Assembly (NCBI GenBank): GCA_030148805.1
Contig: JASBSS010000011.1
Span: 1 to 64,000 of the forward strand
Source: Thiogranum sp.
GTDB lineage: Bacteria > Pseudomonadota > Gammaproteobacteria > DSM-19610
Direction: 5' to 3'
Length of the DNA: 64,000 nt
In this document: in pieces, positions 37,333 to 47,192 of the stretch
How the letters are laid out: each line of letters begins with the position of its first letter
Position numbering within the stretch: the first letter of the stretch is position 1
Program-made: the position numbers and the translations under genes
Notes under the pieces: generated by a model
The model's database searches: none
What the model saw: only the letters and a program-made list of their open reading frames with translations
Told to the model about the DNA's origin: nothing

Positions 37333-38586
37333 TCAGCGCAGCTGAACCTTGAACAGTTCCTTCGAGCGCCGCCAGACGTAGGCCACGGTCAGCAGCGTGA
37401 CGCCGCTGCCGAAGATCACCGAGGGCACCACGCCCATCAGGCGAGCCGCCACGCCGGACTCGAAGGCGCCGAGCTCGTTGGACGAGGACACGAAGATGCT
37501 GTTGACCGACAGCACCCGGCCGCGCAGGTGCTCGGGCGGGATGGTCTGCAGGATGGTGCCGCGGATCACCACGCTGACGCTGTCGGCGGCGCCGACGAAG
37601 AACAGCGCGGCCAGCGACAGCCAGAGGCTGTCCGACAGCGCGAACACCAGGGTACCCAGGCCGAAGCACAGCACCGACAGCAGCATGTTGCGCCAGGCGT
37701 GGTGGATCGGCGGGTACCAGGCCAGCAGCAGCACCGTCAGCATGGCGCCCACCGCCGGCGCGGAGCGCAGCAGGCCCAGGCCCTCCGGGCCGACCTTGAG
37801 GATGTCCTCGGCGAAGATCGGCAGGATCGCCACCACGCCGCCGAACAGCACCGAGAACATGTCCAGCGAGATGGCGTAGAGGATGATCTTGCTGCGCCAG
37901 ACGTACTGCAGGCCTTCGTGCAGCGACTGCCAGATGGTCTCGCCTTCCTGGGGTATGGCCGCCACCGGCCGGGGCCGGATCAGGAACAGCAGCAGGAATG
38001 CGGCGACGAACAGGGCGATGGACACCAGCAGTGCGCCGGTCAGGCCCAGGCCGGCGTAGAGAAAGCCCGCGGCCACCGGGCCGACGATGGCGCCGGCCTG
38101 CCAGAACGTGCTGGACCAGGTGGCGCCGTTGGCGTAGTGCTCGCGCGGCAGCAGGAAGCCCCGGAGCGCGGAACTGGCGGGCGAATAGAAGCCGCGGGCG
38201 AAGCCCACCACCATGAACATGGCGTAGATCACCAGCAGCATGCCCCATTGCGGCAGGTGCGCCCTGGCACCTTCATGGCTGACCACAGTCAGCACGACCG
38301 AGCCGGCGATGATCACCAGCAGGGCGTACTGCATGATGCGCCGCTTCTCGTAGCGGTCGGCGAAGTAGCCGCCGAACAGCGCCAGGGCAATGAAGGGGAT
38401 GGCCTCGGCCAGGCCGATGAAGCCCAGCGTCAGCGGATCGCGCGTCAGCTTGTAGAGCTCGTAGCCCAGCGCGACCTGCTGCACCAGGATCGCCATGGTA
38501 GCGAGCAGGCTGCCGACGATCAGGTAGCGGTACTCCGGGAAGCGGAGCGCCGCGTAGGGATCGTGCTTGCCGACGGCGGTGGACAC
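37333..38586 (-). CDS. MFS exporter (DHA3/EntS-like)
   Basis: This 12-helix major facilitator protein of 417 residues resembles the MFS_3 group that includes enterobactin exporter EntS. Motif A-like GGYFADRYEKRRIM lies after the second helix, followed by FARGFYSPASSALRGFLLP and the DHA3-typical GRVLSVNSIFVSSSNELGAFESG. The substrate is unknown. It lies 13 bases downstream of prfC on the same strand, so the two are probably transcribed together. The gap 37242-37332 holds a GGGAGAGG motif and nothing else. Confidence 0.87.
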   Translation of the reverse strand: MSTAVGKHDPYAALRFPEYRYLIVGSLLATMAILVQQVALGYELYKLTRDPLTLGFIGLAEAIPFIALALFGGYFADRYEKRRIMQYALLVIIAGSVVLTVVSHEGARAHLPQWGMLLVIYAMFMVVGFARGFYSPASSALRGFLLPREHYANGATWSSTFWQAGAIVGPVAAGFLYAGLGLTGALLVSIALFVAAFLLLFLIRPRPVAAIPQEGETIWQSLHEGLQYVWRSKIILYAISLDMFSVLFGGVVAILPIFAEDILKVGPEGLGLLRSAPAVGAMLTVLLLAWYPPIHHAWRNMLLSVLCFGLGTLVFALSDSLWLSLAALFFVGAADSVSVVIRGTILQTIPPEHLRGRVLSVNSIFVSSSNELGAFESGVAARLMGVVPSVIFGSGVTLLTVAYVWRRSKELFKVQLR

Positions 38587-38599
38587 CGAGCGGCCGTCC

Positions 38600-40189
<1,590 letters not shown>

Positions 40190-40250
40190 GCTGACTGGCC
40201 GAGATGGGTCAAACCGCTAGTTTAACCCAGCGACAGCGCTTTTGCCTCGG

Positions 40251-42191
40251 CTAGAGTGGCGTCGCGTTGAGGATCGCCTGTTGCAACAGCAACAGATCGG
40301 CCGCGTTGAGCACCCCGTCGCCGTTGACGTCGGCCAAGGCGGTCTCCAGGCTGCTGGGCGCGATGACGCCGGCCACCAGCCGGGACATGACCACCAGATC
40401 ACCGGCGTTGAGCAGACCGTCGGGCGCGCCGCGCGGGCCGACGTCGCCCTTGTCCGAGCGGGTCGGGTCCAACCCATAGAGGTTGACTTCGTCGCCATCG
40501 CTGAGCCCGTCGGCGTCGCTGTCGGGGTTGTTGGGATCGGCGCCGGCGTTGTACTCGCCCAGATTGTCCAGGCCATCGCCATCGACGTCGCCGCTGGCCG
40601 TCTGCGCCAGGCTGCCGAAGTGGGTGAACTCCCAGTTGTCGGGCATGCCGTCGGCGTCCGAATCGCCGCTGCCATAGCTGTGCACCGTCACGCTGGCCGC
40701 GCTGCTTTTTCCGCCGCTGTCGCTGGCCGTGGCGGTCAGGATGTGCGTGCCCTCGCTGAGCTGCACACTGAGCGCCGCGCCGCTGCCCAAAAAGCCGTCC
40801 AGGTTCGAGCTCCAACCGATCAGCGCACTGAGGTCGCCGTCCTCGACATCGCTGGCGCTCGCCTCCAGCGCGACGAAATCGCTGTCGAGAAAGCCCTCGT
40901 TGTCGGCCGGGCGGGAAAGGCTCACCTGAGGCGGATTGTTCAGGGTGACATGAACCGTGAAGCTTTCGCTGGCGCTGTTACCGCCATCGGACACCGTCAC
41001 CGAAATGCCGGCGTCTCCGGAACTGCCGGTTTTCGGCGCCAGCCACAAGGTGCGTCGCCGGCCGCTGCCGCTGAAGGACAGGCCGCCGGGCTCGACGATC
41101 GCGCTGTTGGCCGACTGCGCGCTCAGCGTCAGACTCGCCAGCGGGGTATCGTTGTCGAGCACCAGCACCGGGATGCCGATCGTCTCGCCGTCGCGCGCCG
41201 CCTGGTCGCCCAGCACCGCCAGGACCGGCGCGGCGCTCGGCGGCACCTGCCAGCCAATATCCTCCAGCAAGGGCAGCGCCAATCCCGGTCCGGTCTTGGG
41301 GCCGGTATCGAAGGGTTCCATCAGTTCGTTCGGGCTCACACTGTTGCTGAAGTGGGAGACCGAAGAGCCGGCACTGAGGGTGGCCGGGGCATACATGCGC
41401 ACGTGTCCCTGATTGATCCCGCCGCTGTAGTTCGCCACCAGGTCGGTCACCTTCTGTCCCACCCAGTGCAGATAAGAGGTCTTGGTGGCCGAGGCCAGGC
41501 GCCCGTTATTGCTCAGCTGGTCCCAGGTTTTCGCCGGCGACAGACTGTGATCCTCCAGCTTGAGCATGTAGGTGTCGTTGATGTTGTTGAAACGCGCGCC
41601 GGTGTTGAGATCGACGAAGGTCTGAAAACCCAAGCCGTGGCCGATCTCGTGCAGTACGACGCTGAACAGTTCTATGGTACCGGCGGGTTTGTTGCCGTCG
41701 AGTCCGTAGTACCAGTTGGTGTTGTTGAGACAATTGTTGTTGTTGTCGATATCGGCGTTGAAAGTGGCGGAGATGTCCGCCGAGGCGCCGAGATCGCTGT
41801 TGGCAAGGCTGTTGGCCAGCGCCTGCGGATACCAGGTGTTGGTCAGCGGGGCACCGGGGAAATTCCGATGGATGGAGGTGGTGCCGGCCGAACCCAGAAC
41901 CGCCTGACTGGCGGTACAGGTCAGCGGATCGAACTGCGCCGCCACCGTGATGGTGACGTTGCTGGCGATCACCGACTGCCAGACTTTCGCCGCGTGCCGG
42001 AAGACAATCAAGCGCTGTTCACCCAGGGTCATGCCCGGGTTGCCACCCACCGGCGCGACCGGGGTGGCGTCGTTGAAGCCTTCGCCGGCCCCGTCCTGGT
42101 TGGCGATGACGATCTGCGTGGCCTGGGCGCTGAAGCCGCAGGCGCCCAGACACAGCAGCACCGCGAGTCGAAGCGCCGCCGGATAGGTCAT
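40251..42191 (-). CDS. Secreted HExxH metallopeptidase with Ig-like, calcium-repeat and dockerin-like segments
   Basis: A 646-residue secreted protein. After the signal (1-24) comes a domain (25-345) with the zinc motif HEIGHGLGFQ (His181, Glu182, His185). The third ligand expected in metzincins (HExxHxxGxxH) is absent, because position 191 is Thr, so another residue must serve or the family is different. Residues about 350-520 look like two Ig/cadherin-like repeats (NNPPQVSLSRPADNEGF). About 525-590 have thrombospondin-3 calcium repeats (DSDADGMPDNWE, DVDGDGLDNLGE, DSDADGLSDGDE). The last 60 residues form two dockerin-like calcium loops (DVNGDGVLNAADLLLLQ). It shares four bases with the upstream small gene. 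Confidence 0.85.
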   Translation of the reverse strand: MTYPAALRLAVLLCLGACGFSAQATQIVIANQDGAGEGFNDATPVAPVGGNPGMTLGEQRLIVFRHAAKVWQSVIASNVTITVAAQFDPLTCTASQAVLGSAGTTSIHRNFPGAPLTNTWYPQALANSLANSDLGASADISATFNADIDNNNNCLNNTNWYYGLDGNKPAGTIELFSVVLHEIGHGLGFQTFVDLNTGARFNNINDTYMLKLEDHSLSPAKTWDQLSNNGRLASATKTSYLHWVGQKVTDLVANYSGGINQGHVRMYAPATLSAGSSVSHFSNSVSPNELMEPFDTGPKTGPGLALPLLEDIGWQVPPSAAPVLAVLGDQAARDGETIGIPVLVLDNDTPLASLTLSAQSANSAIVEPGGLSFSGSGRRRTLWLAPKTGSSGDAGISVTVSDGGNSASESFTVHVTLNNPPQVSLSRPADNEGFLDSDFVALEASASDVEDGDLSALIGWSSNLDGFLGSGAALSVQLSEGTHILTATASDSGGKSSAASVTVHSYGSGDSDADGMPDNWEFTHFGSLAQTASGDVDGDGLDNLGEYNAGADPNNPDSDADGLSDGDEVNLYGLDPTRSDKGDVGPRGAPDGLLNAGDLVVMSRLVAGVIAPSSLETALADVNGDGVLNAADLLLLQQAILNATPL

Positions 42192-42568
42192 GGCGGCGTG
42201 GCCGGCGCCGGTTCGGGCGGCACGTCGGAGTACTCCATGATATGCACGTTGCCTTGCGCATCGACGGTGGCGACCGGCGCCATATGGAACCGGCGCTGCA
42301 ACTCGACACTGATCGCGCCGCGGTGTTCCCGCTCGACCAACCCCTGCGAGGAGGTGTTCAACATCCGGCCAAGCGCACGGCGGATTTCCGGCTCCAACCT
42401 GGGTGGCACCGGATCCGCGCCAGCGGCTGGCGGCGAAACGGCCGCGGGCGGCGTTGGTGGCGCCGGGCTCGGGTCCGCGGCCCGAGCCACCGGCAGCACG
42501 CCGATACCGACGACCAAAACGCTTAGCCAGGAAATGTTCGCGAGTGTCGCCCTTGTTTTTCTAATCAT
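42188..42568 (-). CDS. Small exported Pro-rich protein
   Basis: I do not recognise this 126-residue protein. The N-terminus is a good signal peptide (1-30, SVLVVGIGVLPVARA), then a Pro/Ala-rich linker (ADPSPAPPTPPAAVSPPAAG) and a short folded-looking stretch (LEPEIRRALGRMLNTSSQGL, VELQRRFHMAPVATVDAQGN), ending in another Pro-rich tail. The ATG at 42568 was chosen because the signal starts there; the frame opens at 42655. Its stop overlaps the start of the peptidase gene by four bases, so it is translationally coupled and may act as a partner, inhibitor or chaperone of the peptidase. Confidence 0.7.
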   Translation of the reverse strand: MIRKTRATLANISWLSVLVVGIGVLPVARAADPSPAPPTPPAAVSPPAAGADPVPPRLEPEIRRALGRMLNTSSQGLVEREHRGAISVELQRRFHMAPVATVDAQGNVHIMEYSDVPPEPAPATPP

Positions 42569-42688
42569 ATGTCGACCCGGTGGTGACCACCGCTGGCTCT
42601 CCCCCACCAGCAACCCCACTATACCATTTTGCGGTGCCGGGACGAAGCCGCCCAAAACTCGTCATCCCACTAAAATCAAAGAAATTTT

Positions 42689-43159
42689 TCAATCGACCAG
42701 GCTGCGCGCCAGAAGCAAGGCGTCTTCCCGCCCCTGTGCCGCCGGATAGTAATCGCGCCTGACACCGATTTCGTTGAACCCCAGTTTTTCATACAGCGCC
42801 AGCGCGGGCTTGTTCGAGGGGCGCACCTCGAGCAGAACGATATCGGCATTGTGCCGACAGGCGAGCTGCATGAAGTGTTTCAGCAACCGCGTTCCCACGC
42901 CCTGGCGCTGCGCGGCCGGACTGACCGTCAGATTCAGCAGGTGGGATTCGCCGGCGGCCACGCTCATGACGCCATAGCCGCGAATCTCCGCGCCGGCGGC
43001 ATAACACCAGCAGCAATAGCCCACCCGCAGACAGTCGCTGAAAATACGCCGCGTCCACGGATAGGCATAGGCCCGTTGCTCGATGGCCATCACCGCGTCC
43101 AGATCGGCCGCCAGGAGGGGGCGTATCTGGGCGGCGTTGCCGGCCACCACGGCGTTCAT
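42689..43159 (-). CDS. rimI: Ribosomal protein S18 alanine N-acetyltransferase
   Basis: This GNAT acetyltransferase acts on the N-terminus of ribosomal protein S18. The acetyl-CoA loop is visible as VSPAAQRQGVGTRLL, and the RimI signature LLEVRPSNKPALALYEKLGF followed by GVRRDYYP is complete. The length of 156 residues is normal. It overlaps the glycosylase gene by four bases. The 120 bases to the next gene downstream hold nothing I can name. Confidence 0.93.
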   Translation of the reverse strand: MNAVVAGNAAQIRPLLAADLDAVMAIEQRAYAYPWTRRIFSDCLRVGYCCWCYAAGAEIRGYGVMSVAAGESHLLNLTVSPAAQRQGVGTRLLKHFMQLACRHNADIVLLEVRPSNKPALALYEKLGFNEIGVRRDYYPAAQGREDALLLARSLVD

Positions 43160-43959
43160 GGCTTGCGTTCCCCCAGAGAGGCCAGCGCCAACTGCAGATC
43201 CGACCAGGCCTTGCGCTTGTCCAGCGGCGAGCGCAACAAATAGGCCGGATGATAGGTCGCCACCACCGGAATATCGGTGTCGCCATAGCGATGCGCGGTG
43301 CCGCGCAGCTTACCGATCGGGGTATCGGTGTTCAGCAGATTCTGCGCGGCGATGCGACCGAGCGCGAGAATGACACGCGGCCGCACGAGTGCGATCTGGC
43401 GCGCCAGATAGGGCTCGCAACACACCACCTCCTCGGGACGCGGATCGCGATTGTTCGGCGGCCGGCATTTGAGGATATTGGCGATATATACCTGCTCGCG
43501 GCGCAAGCCGACCGCCCGCAACATGGCGTTGAGCAATTGGCCCGCCCGCCCCACGAAGGGCTCGCCCCGGAGGTCCTCGTCTTTCCCCGGCGCCTCTCCG
43601 ATGATCAGCCAGTCGGCTGCGTGATTGCCGACGCCGAACACCGTCTGGGTGCGGGTGCTGTGCAACGGGCACAGGCGGCACTCAGCGACGCTTTGGCGCA
43701 GCGCCTCCCAATCCATGTGGGTCACGTCCGGGCGGCGAACCTGTGCCCCCGCCGCCGCGTTCGCTTCGACCGCTTCGACCGCTTCGACCGCTTCGGCTGC
43801 TTCGGCTGCTTCGGCTGCTTCGGTGACAGGTGTGACCACGGCGCCTGCAACGACGTCGGCCGCCGTCACCCGCGGCGCGCGCGGAGCCCAGACCTGAATG
43901 TCCATCGCCTGGAGATAACGGACACGCTGCGCGCGCACGGCTGTGTCGCTAACCGCCAC
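43156..43959 (-). CDS. Family 4 uracil-DNA glycosylase (Fe-S)
   Basis: This DNA repair enzyme removes uracil from DNA and carries a 4Fe-4S cluster. Catalytic and binding motifs are GEAPGKDEDLRGEPFVG and HPAYLLR. The cluster Cys are Cys94, Cys97 (CRLC), Cys165 and Cys180 or Cys181. The N-terminal 80 residues form an extension with a run of EAA and EAV triplets (about 48-66) coded by a nine-base tandem repeat. The start is GTG at 43959, three bases after the leuA stop; the ATG at Met19 is an alternative. It overlaps rimI by four bases. Confidence 0.92.
   Translation of the reverse strand: MAVSDTAVRAQRVRYLQAMDIQVWAPRAPRVTAADVVAGAVVTPVTEAAEAAEAAEAVEAVEAVEANAAAGAQVRRPDVTHMDWEALRQSVAECRLCPLHSTRTQTVFGVGNHAADWLIIGEAPGKDEDLRGEPFVGRAGQLLNAMLRAVGLRREQVYIANILKCRPPNNRDPRPEEVVCCEPYLARQIALVRPRVILALGRIAAQNLLNTDTPIGKLRGTAHRYGDTDIPVVATYHPAYLLRSPLDKRKAWSDLQLALASLGERKP
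43763..43825. repeat. Nine-base tandem repeat inside the glycosylase gene
   Basis: Seven copies of a nine-base unit occur: GCTTCGACC three times, GCTTCGGCT three times and GCTTCGGTG. It adds three residues per copy to a flexible linker, so length change would not break the frame. Confidence 0.9.
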
Positions 43960-43962
43960 GGC

Positions 43963-45510
43963 TCAGACGTCTCCCCGCTGCGGGTGCTCCCGATCGGCCG
44001 GCCGGATGATCTTGTTCAGGGCATTGACGTAGGCGCGCGCCGAAGCGATCACGATGTCGGTATCGGCCCCCTGTCCGTTGACGATATGGCCGCCGCGCTC
44101 CAGCCTGACGGTCACCTCGCCCTGGGCGTCTGTGCCGCTGGTGATATTGTTCACCGAATACAATTGCAGTTCGGTGCCGCTGTCGACAATCGCCTCGATC
44201 GCCTTGAAGGCGGCGTCCACCGGCCCGCTGCCGGGCGCGCTGGCGCTGCGCTCCTCACCGTTGATATTCAGGGTGATGGCCGCCTCGGGTGTTTCGCCGG
44301 TCTCGGAACAGACGCGTAAGGAAACCAGTTTGAATTGTTCGTTACCGGCGTCGAGGTTCGCCTCGGTGACCAGCGCTTGCAGGTCTTCGTCGTAAATGTC
44401 GTGTTTCTTGTCCGCCAGATCCTTGAAGCGCGAGAACGCCTCGTTCAGTGCCTCTTCCGATTCAAAGCTGATTCCCAGCTCCTCGAGCCGGGTACGCAGC
44501 GCATTGCGCCCCGAATGCTTGCCCAACACGATCCGGTTGGCCGTCCAGCCTACGTCCTGTGCGCGCATGATTTCGTAGGTTTCGCGGCTCTTGAGCACGC
44601 CGTCCTGATGGATGCCCGATTCATGGGCGAACGCATTGGCGCCCACGATCGCCTTGTTCGGCTGCACGGCGAACCCGGTGATACCGGCCACCAGCCGCGA
44701 GCAGGTCATGATCTGGGTGGTATCCAGTCCGGTGTCGCAGGAGAAGACATCCTTGCGGGTACGCACGCTCATCACCACCTCTTCGAGCGAGGCGTTGCCA
44801 GCACGCTCTCCCAGGCCGTTGATGGTGCATTCGACCTGACGCGCGCCGTTGAGCACCGCCGAGAGCGAGTTGGCCACCGCCAGACCAAGGTCGTTATGGC
44901 AATGCACGGAAAAAACCGCCTTGTCGGCGTTGGGCACGCGTTCGATCAAATTCTGGATCAACTGGCCGAACTGGTGCGGAAGGTTGTAACCCACAGTGTC
45001 GGGAATGTTCACCGTGGTGGCCCCGGCGGCGATCACCGCCTCCAGCACCCGGCAGAGAAAATCCAGTTCCGAGCGACCGGCGTCCTCGGGCGAGAACTCG
45101 ACATTGTCGGTGTATTTGCGCGCCCGAGTCACCGCCTTGACCGCCTGCTCCAGCACCTGATCGGGAGTCATGCGCAACTTCATTTTCATGTGGATCGGCG
45201 AGGTCGCGAGAAAAGTGTGGATGCGCGCGCTGGCCGCTGGCTGCAACGCCTCGCCCGCCCGATCGATGTCCCGGTCCACCGCCCGCGCCAGACCGCACAC
45301 CGTGGCGTCCTTCACCGCGCGGGCCACGGCCTGCACCGCCTCGAAATCCCCGGTACTGGCGATGGGGAAACCGGCCTCGATCACATCCACCCGCATCCGC
45401 TCCAGCGCCTTGGCGATGCGAACCTTCTCGTCACGGGTCATGGAGGCGCCGGGACTTTGCTCACCGTCGCGCAAGGTGGTGTCGAAAATAATCAGACGGT
45501 CACTGCACAT
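43963..45510 (-). CDS. leuA: 2-isopropylmalate synthase
   Basis: This is the first enzyme of leucine synthesis; it condenses acetyl-CoA with 2-ketoisovalerate and is inhibited by leucine. The HMGL-like barrel begins [19 protein letters not shown], carries the metal motif [14 protein letters not shown] and [16 protein letters not shown], and is followed by the regulatory LeuA dimer domain (about 390-515). The length of 515 residues is normal. The ATG at 45510 starts MCSDRLIIF. In many gammaproteobacteria it follows ilvBNC-psd-pssA closely; here about 5.8 kb of other genes lie between. Confidence 0.96.
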   Translation of the reverse strand: MCSDRLIIFDTTLRDGEQSPGASMTRDEKVRIAKALERMRVDVIEAGFPIASTGDFEAVQAVARAVKDATVCGLARAVDRDIDRAGEALQPAASARIHTFLATSPIHMKMKLRMTPDQVLEQAVKAVTRARKYTDNVEFSPEDAGRSELDFLCRVLEAVIAAGATTVNIPDTVGYNLPHQFGQLIQNLIERVPNADKAVFSVHCHNDLGLAVANSLSAVLNGARQVECTINGLGERAGNASLEEVVMSVRTRKDVFSCDTGLDTTQIMTCSRLVAGITGFAVQPNKAIVGANAFAHESGIHQDGVLKSRETYEIMRAQDVGWTANRIVLGKHSGRNALRTRLEELGISFESEEALNEAFSRFKDLADKKHDIYDEDLQALVTEANLDAGNEQFKLVSLRVCSETGETPEAAITLNINGEERSASAPGSGPVDAAFKAIEAIVDSGTELQLYSVNNITSGTDAQGEVTVRLERGGHIVNGQGADTDIVIASARAYVNALNKIIRPADREHPQRGDV

Positions 45511-45676
45511 GCTTCTGCTCCAACGCGGCCCTTGCCGCTGTGCGCGGCCACAGCATAGCAAAGGCCTTACCCCAAGCGCATCAAATTCAAGGCAAATACA
45601 GGGCGATTACAGGGCTGCGCCCGGTCAGCCGCGCCGCAGACCCACCAGCGTCGCGGCGCGCGGCGCAGGGGCGAAA

Positions 45677-45701
45677 AAAAAGCGCCTTCGCGGCGCTTTT
45701 T
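45677..45701. terminator. Bidirectional Rho-independent terminator upstream of leuA
   Basis: AAAAAGCGCC (45677-45686), loop TTCGC and GGCGCTTTTT (45692-45701) form a symmetric hairpin with A and T runs on both sides. It ends the VPLPA-CTERM transcript on the minus strand and separates it from leuA. Confidence 0.9.
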
Positions 45702-45719
45702 CTCATCGCGGCAACCGCC

Positions 45720-46421
45720 TTAGCGACGTCTGCGAATGACACCCGCCAAACCGACCAGCCCGGAACCGAACAACCAGACGGCCGCCGGCACCGGTACCAC
45801 CGCGGTGTTATAGGTGCCCACGAAGGACGGCACGGCGCTGCAGGGACCGGCGCTGTCATCGCAATACCCGTTGCCCACCATCAGGCGGATGCTGTTGAAG
45901 GCGCTCCCGCTGAGACCGGAGAAGGTGGACAGATCGATACCCAGGGCGATGATCGGATCGCCGGGATAGGTGGGGTTGCCGGGATCCTCGGGATAGGCGG
46001 GATCGAAGAAGCCGGTGGCGTTGGCGCCGGGACCCAGGGTATAGGTCTGGGTCACGCCGCCGATGGTGACGTCCACCTTGTGACCGTTGTTGCCGACGAA
46101 AAACAGCTTCAGATCGTTGCCGACACCATCGACGACCGACATGTCGAAGCCCAGATCGATCCAGGCGCCGTCGCTGGCACCGACGATATTGCTGCCGGCG
46201 CTGGTGTCGGTGATACGCGCATTGATGTCCGAGCTATTGGTCGACCAGTTGGGCCCCGAGGTCGAATTGCCCAGATCGGTCAGGAAACTGCCGTTCTTGC
46301 CCACCACGCTGTTGGCATAACCGGCAAAGGTCTCGCCGGTGACCGATTCGGTCACCGACGCGGCCAACCCCTGTTGGGAAAACAGGCCCAGGGCCAGGAA
46401 AACCGTAACGAGTTTTTTCAT
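45720..46421 (-). CDS. VPLPA-CTERM (PEP-CTERM-type) sorted exported protein
   Basis: A 233-residue exported protein. The signal peptide is 1-20 (FLALGLFSQQGLAA), and the C-terminus is a sorting tag with VPVPAAVWLFGSGLVGLAG followed by an Arg cluster (IRRRR), the signature of exosortase substrates of the VPLPA-CTERM class. The middle part is Gly/Asn/Thr-rich and beta-like with no catalytic motif seen. Exosortase and its partners are not in this window. An AGAGA site precedes the ATG. It lies 54 bases after the upstream Pro-rich gene and probably shares its promoter. Confidence 0.86.
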   Translation of the reverse strand: MKKLVTVFLALGLFSQQGLAASVTESVTGETFAGYANSVVGKNGSFLTDLGNSTSGPNWSTNSSDINARITDTSAGSNIVGASDGAWIDLGFDMSVVDGVGNDLKLFFVGNNGHKVDVTIGGVTQTYTLGPGANATGFFDPAYPEDPGNPTYPGDPIIALGIDLSTFSGLSGSAFNSIRLMVGNGYCDDSAGPCSAVPSFVGTYNTAVVPVPAAVWLFGSGLVGLAGVIRRRR

Positions 46422-46475
46422 TTTGATCTCTCTCCAAATCCTACTACGCAAAATTGTTCAGGCCTGTGCCGACCC

Positions 46476-46823
46476 TTACAGCGGTGGTAACCGATCCCGC
46501 GGATCGTCCGTGACCTGCTGCGGCGGCGGTGGCGGCAACCGGTCTCTCGGATCGTCCGTGGGCGGCGGCGGCGGCGGCGACGGTGGCTGCAGCGTGACAT
46601 CGGGGCAGAATCCGGCGTCACAGGGCAGCGGATTGTACTGCGTGCCGGGCATATTCGCCACGACAAAAGGCTCGTTGCCACCGGCAGCCGGGCTGAGTAC
46701 CGCCCAGCGCCCCCAACGATAGACCGAGTCTCCTTCCTGCGGCTGCGCCGCCTGCGCCCCTTGGACCAGCGTGAGCCCGAGGCCCGCGGCCATCAGCGTC
46801 GTCCGAATGATTGCCTGTTTCAT
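46476..46823 (-). CDS. Exported Pro-rich protein with DPRDRLPP repeats
   Basis: I do not recognise this 115-residue protein. It has a signal peptide (1-25, AAGLGLTLVQGAQAA) and a short region with two Cys (DAGFCP and NPLPCD). The Pro-rich C-terminus repeats TDDPRDRLPP twice and ends in LPPL. The repeat is encoded by near-identical DNA. It is preceded by a sigma-54-type promoter and followed by the VPLPA-CTERM gene, so an extracellular matrix or surface role is plausible. Confidence 0.65.
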   Translation of the reverse strand: MKQAIIRTTLMAAGLGLTLVQGAQAAQPQEGDSVYRWGRWAVLSPAAGGNEPFVVANMPGTQYNPLPCDAGFCPDVTLQPPSPPPPPPTDDPRDRLPPPPPQQVTDDPRDRLPPL

Positions 46824-46886
46824 AAGCTGTCTTCCTGTACCTTGTGCATCTCGAAGTCATTTTTCTTGTTGTCGACGAGATACCTA

Positions 46887-46902
46887 AGCAACGTCCGTGC
46901 CT
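46887..46902 (-). promoter_or_regulatory. Sigma-54-type promoter of the Pro-rich/VPLPA-CTERM unit
   Basis: On the minus strand the site reads AGGCACGGACGTTGCT, with GG and GC twelve bases apart as the -24/-12 consensus TGGCAC-N5-TTGC requires; only the first base differs. The start would be about 10 bases downstream, giving a 5'UTR of about 55 bases before 46823. PEP-CTERM systems are often linked to sigma-54 and the PrsK/PrsR pair. Confidence 0.6.
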
Positions 46903-47137
46903 GAGCCTATATTTAGCAGACTAAATAACTACTTACAAGGGATTCACGACGAAGGCCAAAATGGGACAGGAATAAAGTGTTAAATATATCGGCATTCACC
47001 CCTCAGGCGCCCCCGGGCAATTTGGGAATAATCCCCTAGCTTTTTAAGTAGTTGCCTGAAATGAGATCGGGTTCTCATTTTTTTGGGATGACGTAAATAA
47101 TTCCGACTCTCTCTCGATTCCCTGCCCCCGCGCGAAT
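46903..47137. other. AT-richer intergenic stretch without a gene
   Basis: This is the most AT-rich stretch of the window. No gene is visible. It has AACTACTTA (46927-46935) and its complement TAAGTAGTT (47045-47053), which might be paired activator sites upstream of the sigma-54-type promoter. Confidence 0.4.
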
Positions 47138-47161
47138 AAAAAACGGGCTCTTGAAGGCCCG
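47138..47161 (-). terminator. Terminator of the DUF560 gene
   Basis: Read on the minus strand, CGGGC (47157-47161 complement) and GCCCG (47144-47148 complement) form a stem around CTTCAAGA, followed by six T. It lies 32 bases past the stop at 47193. Confidence 0.85.
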
Positions 47162-47192
47162 CTTTTTGCCGCTGCGGCGTCTGGAACCGGGC

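Noticed and set aside
41620-41660. A metzincin assignment for the peptidase
   Set aside because: The third His of HExxHxxGxxH is Thr, so only a general HExxH peptidase call is supported.
40242-42749. An 835-codon frame antisense to the peptidase and its partner
   Set aside because: It shows no recognisable motif, and the opposite strand has a signal peptide and domains in order.
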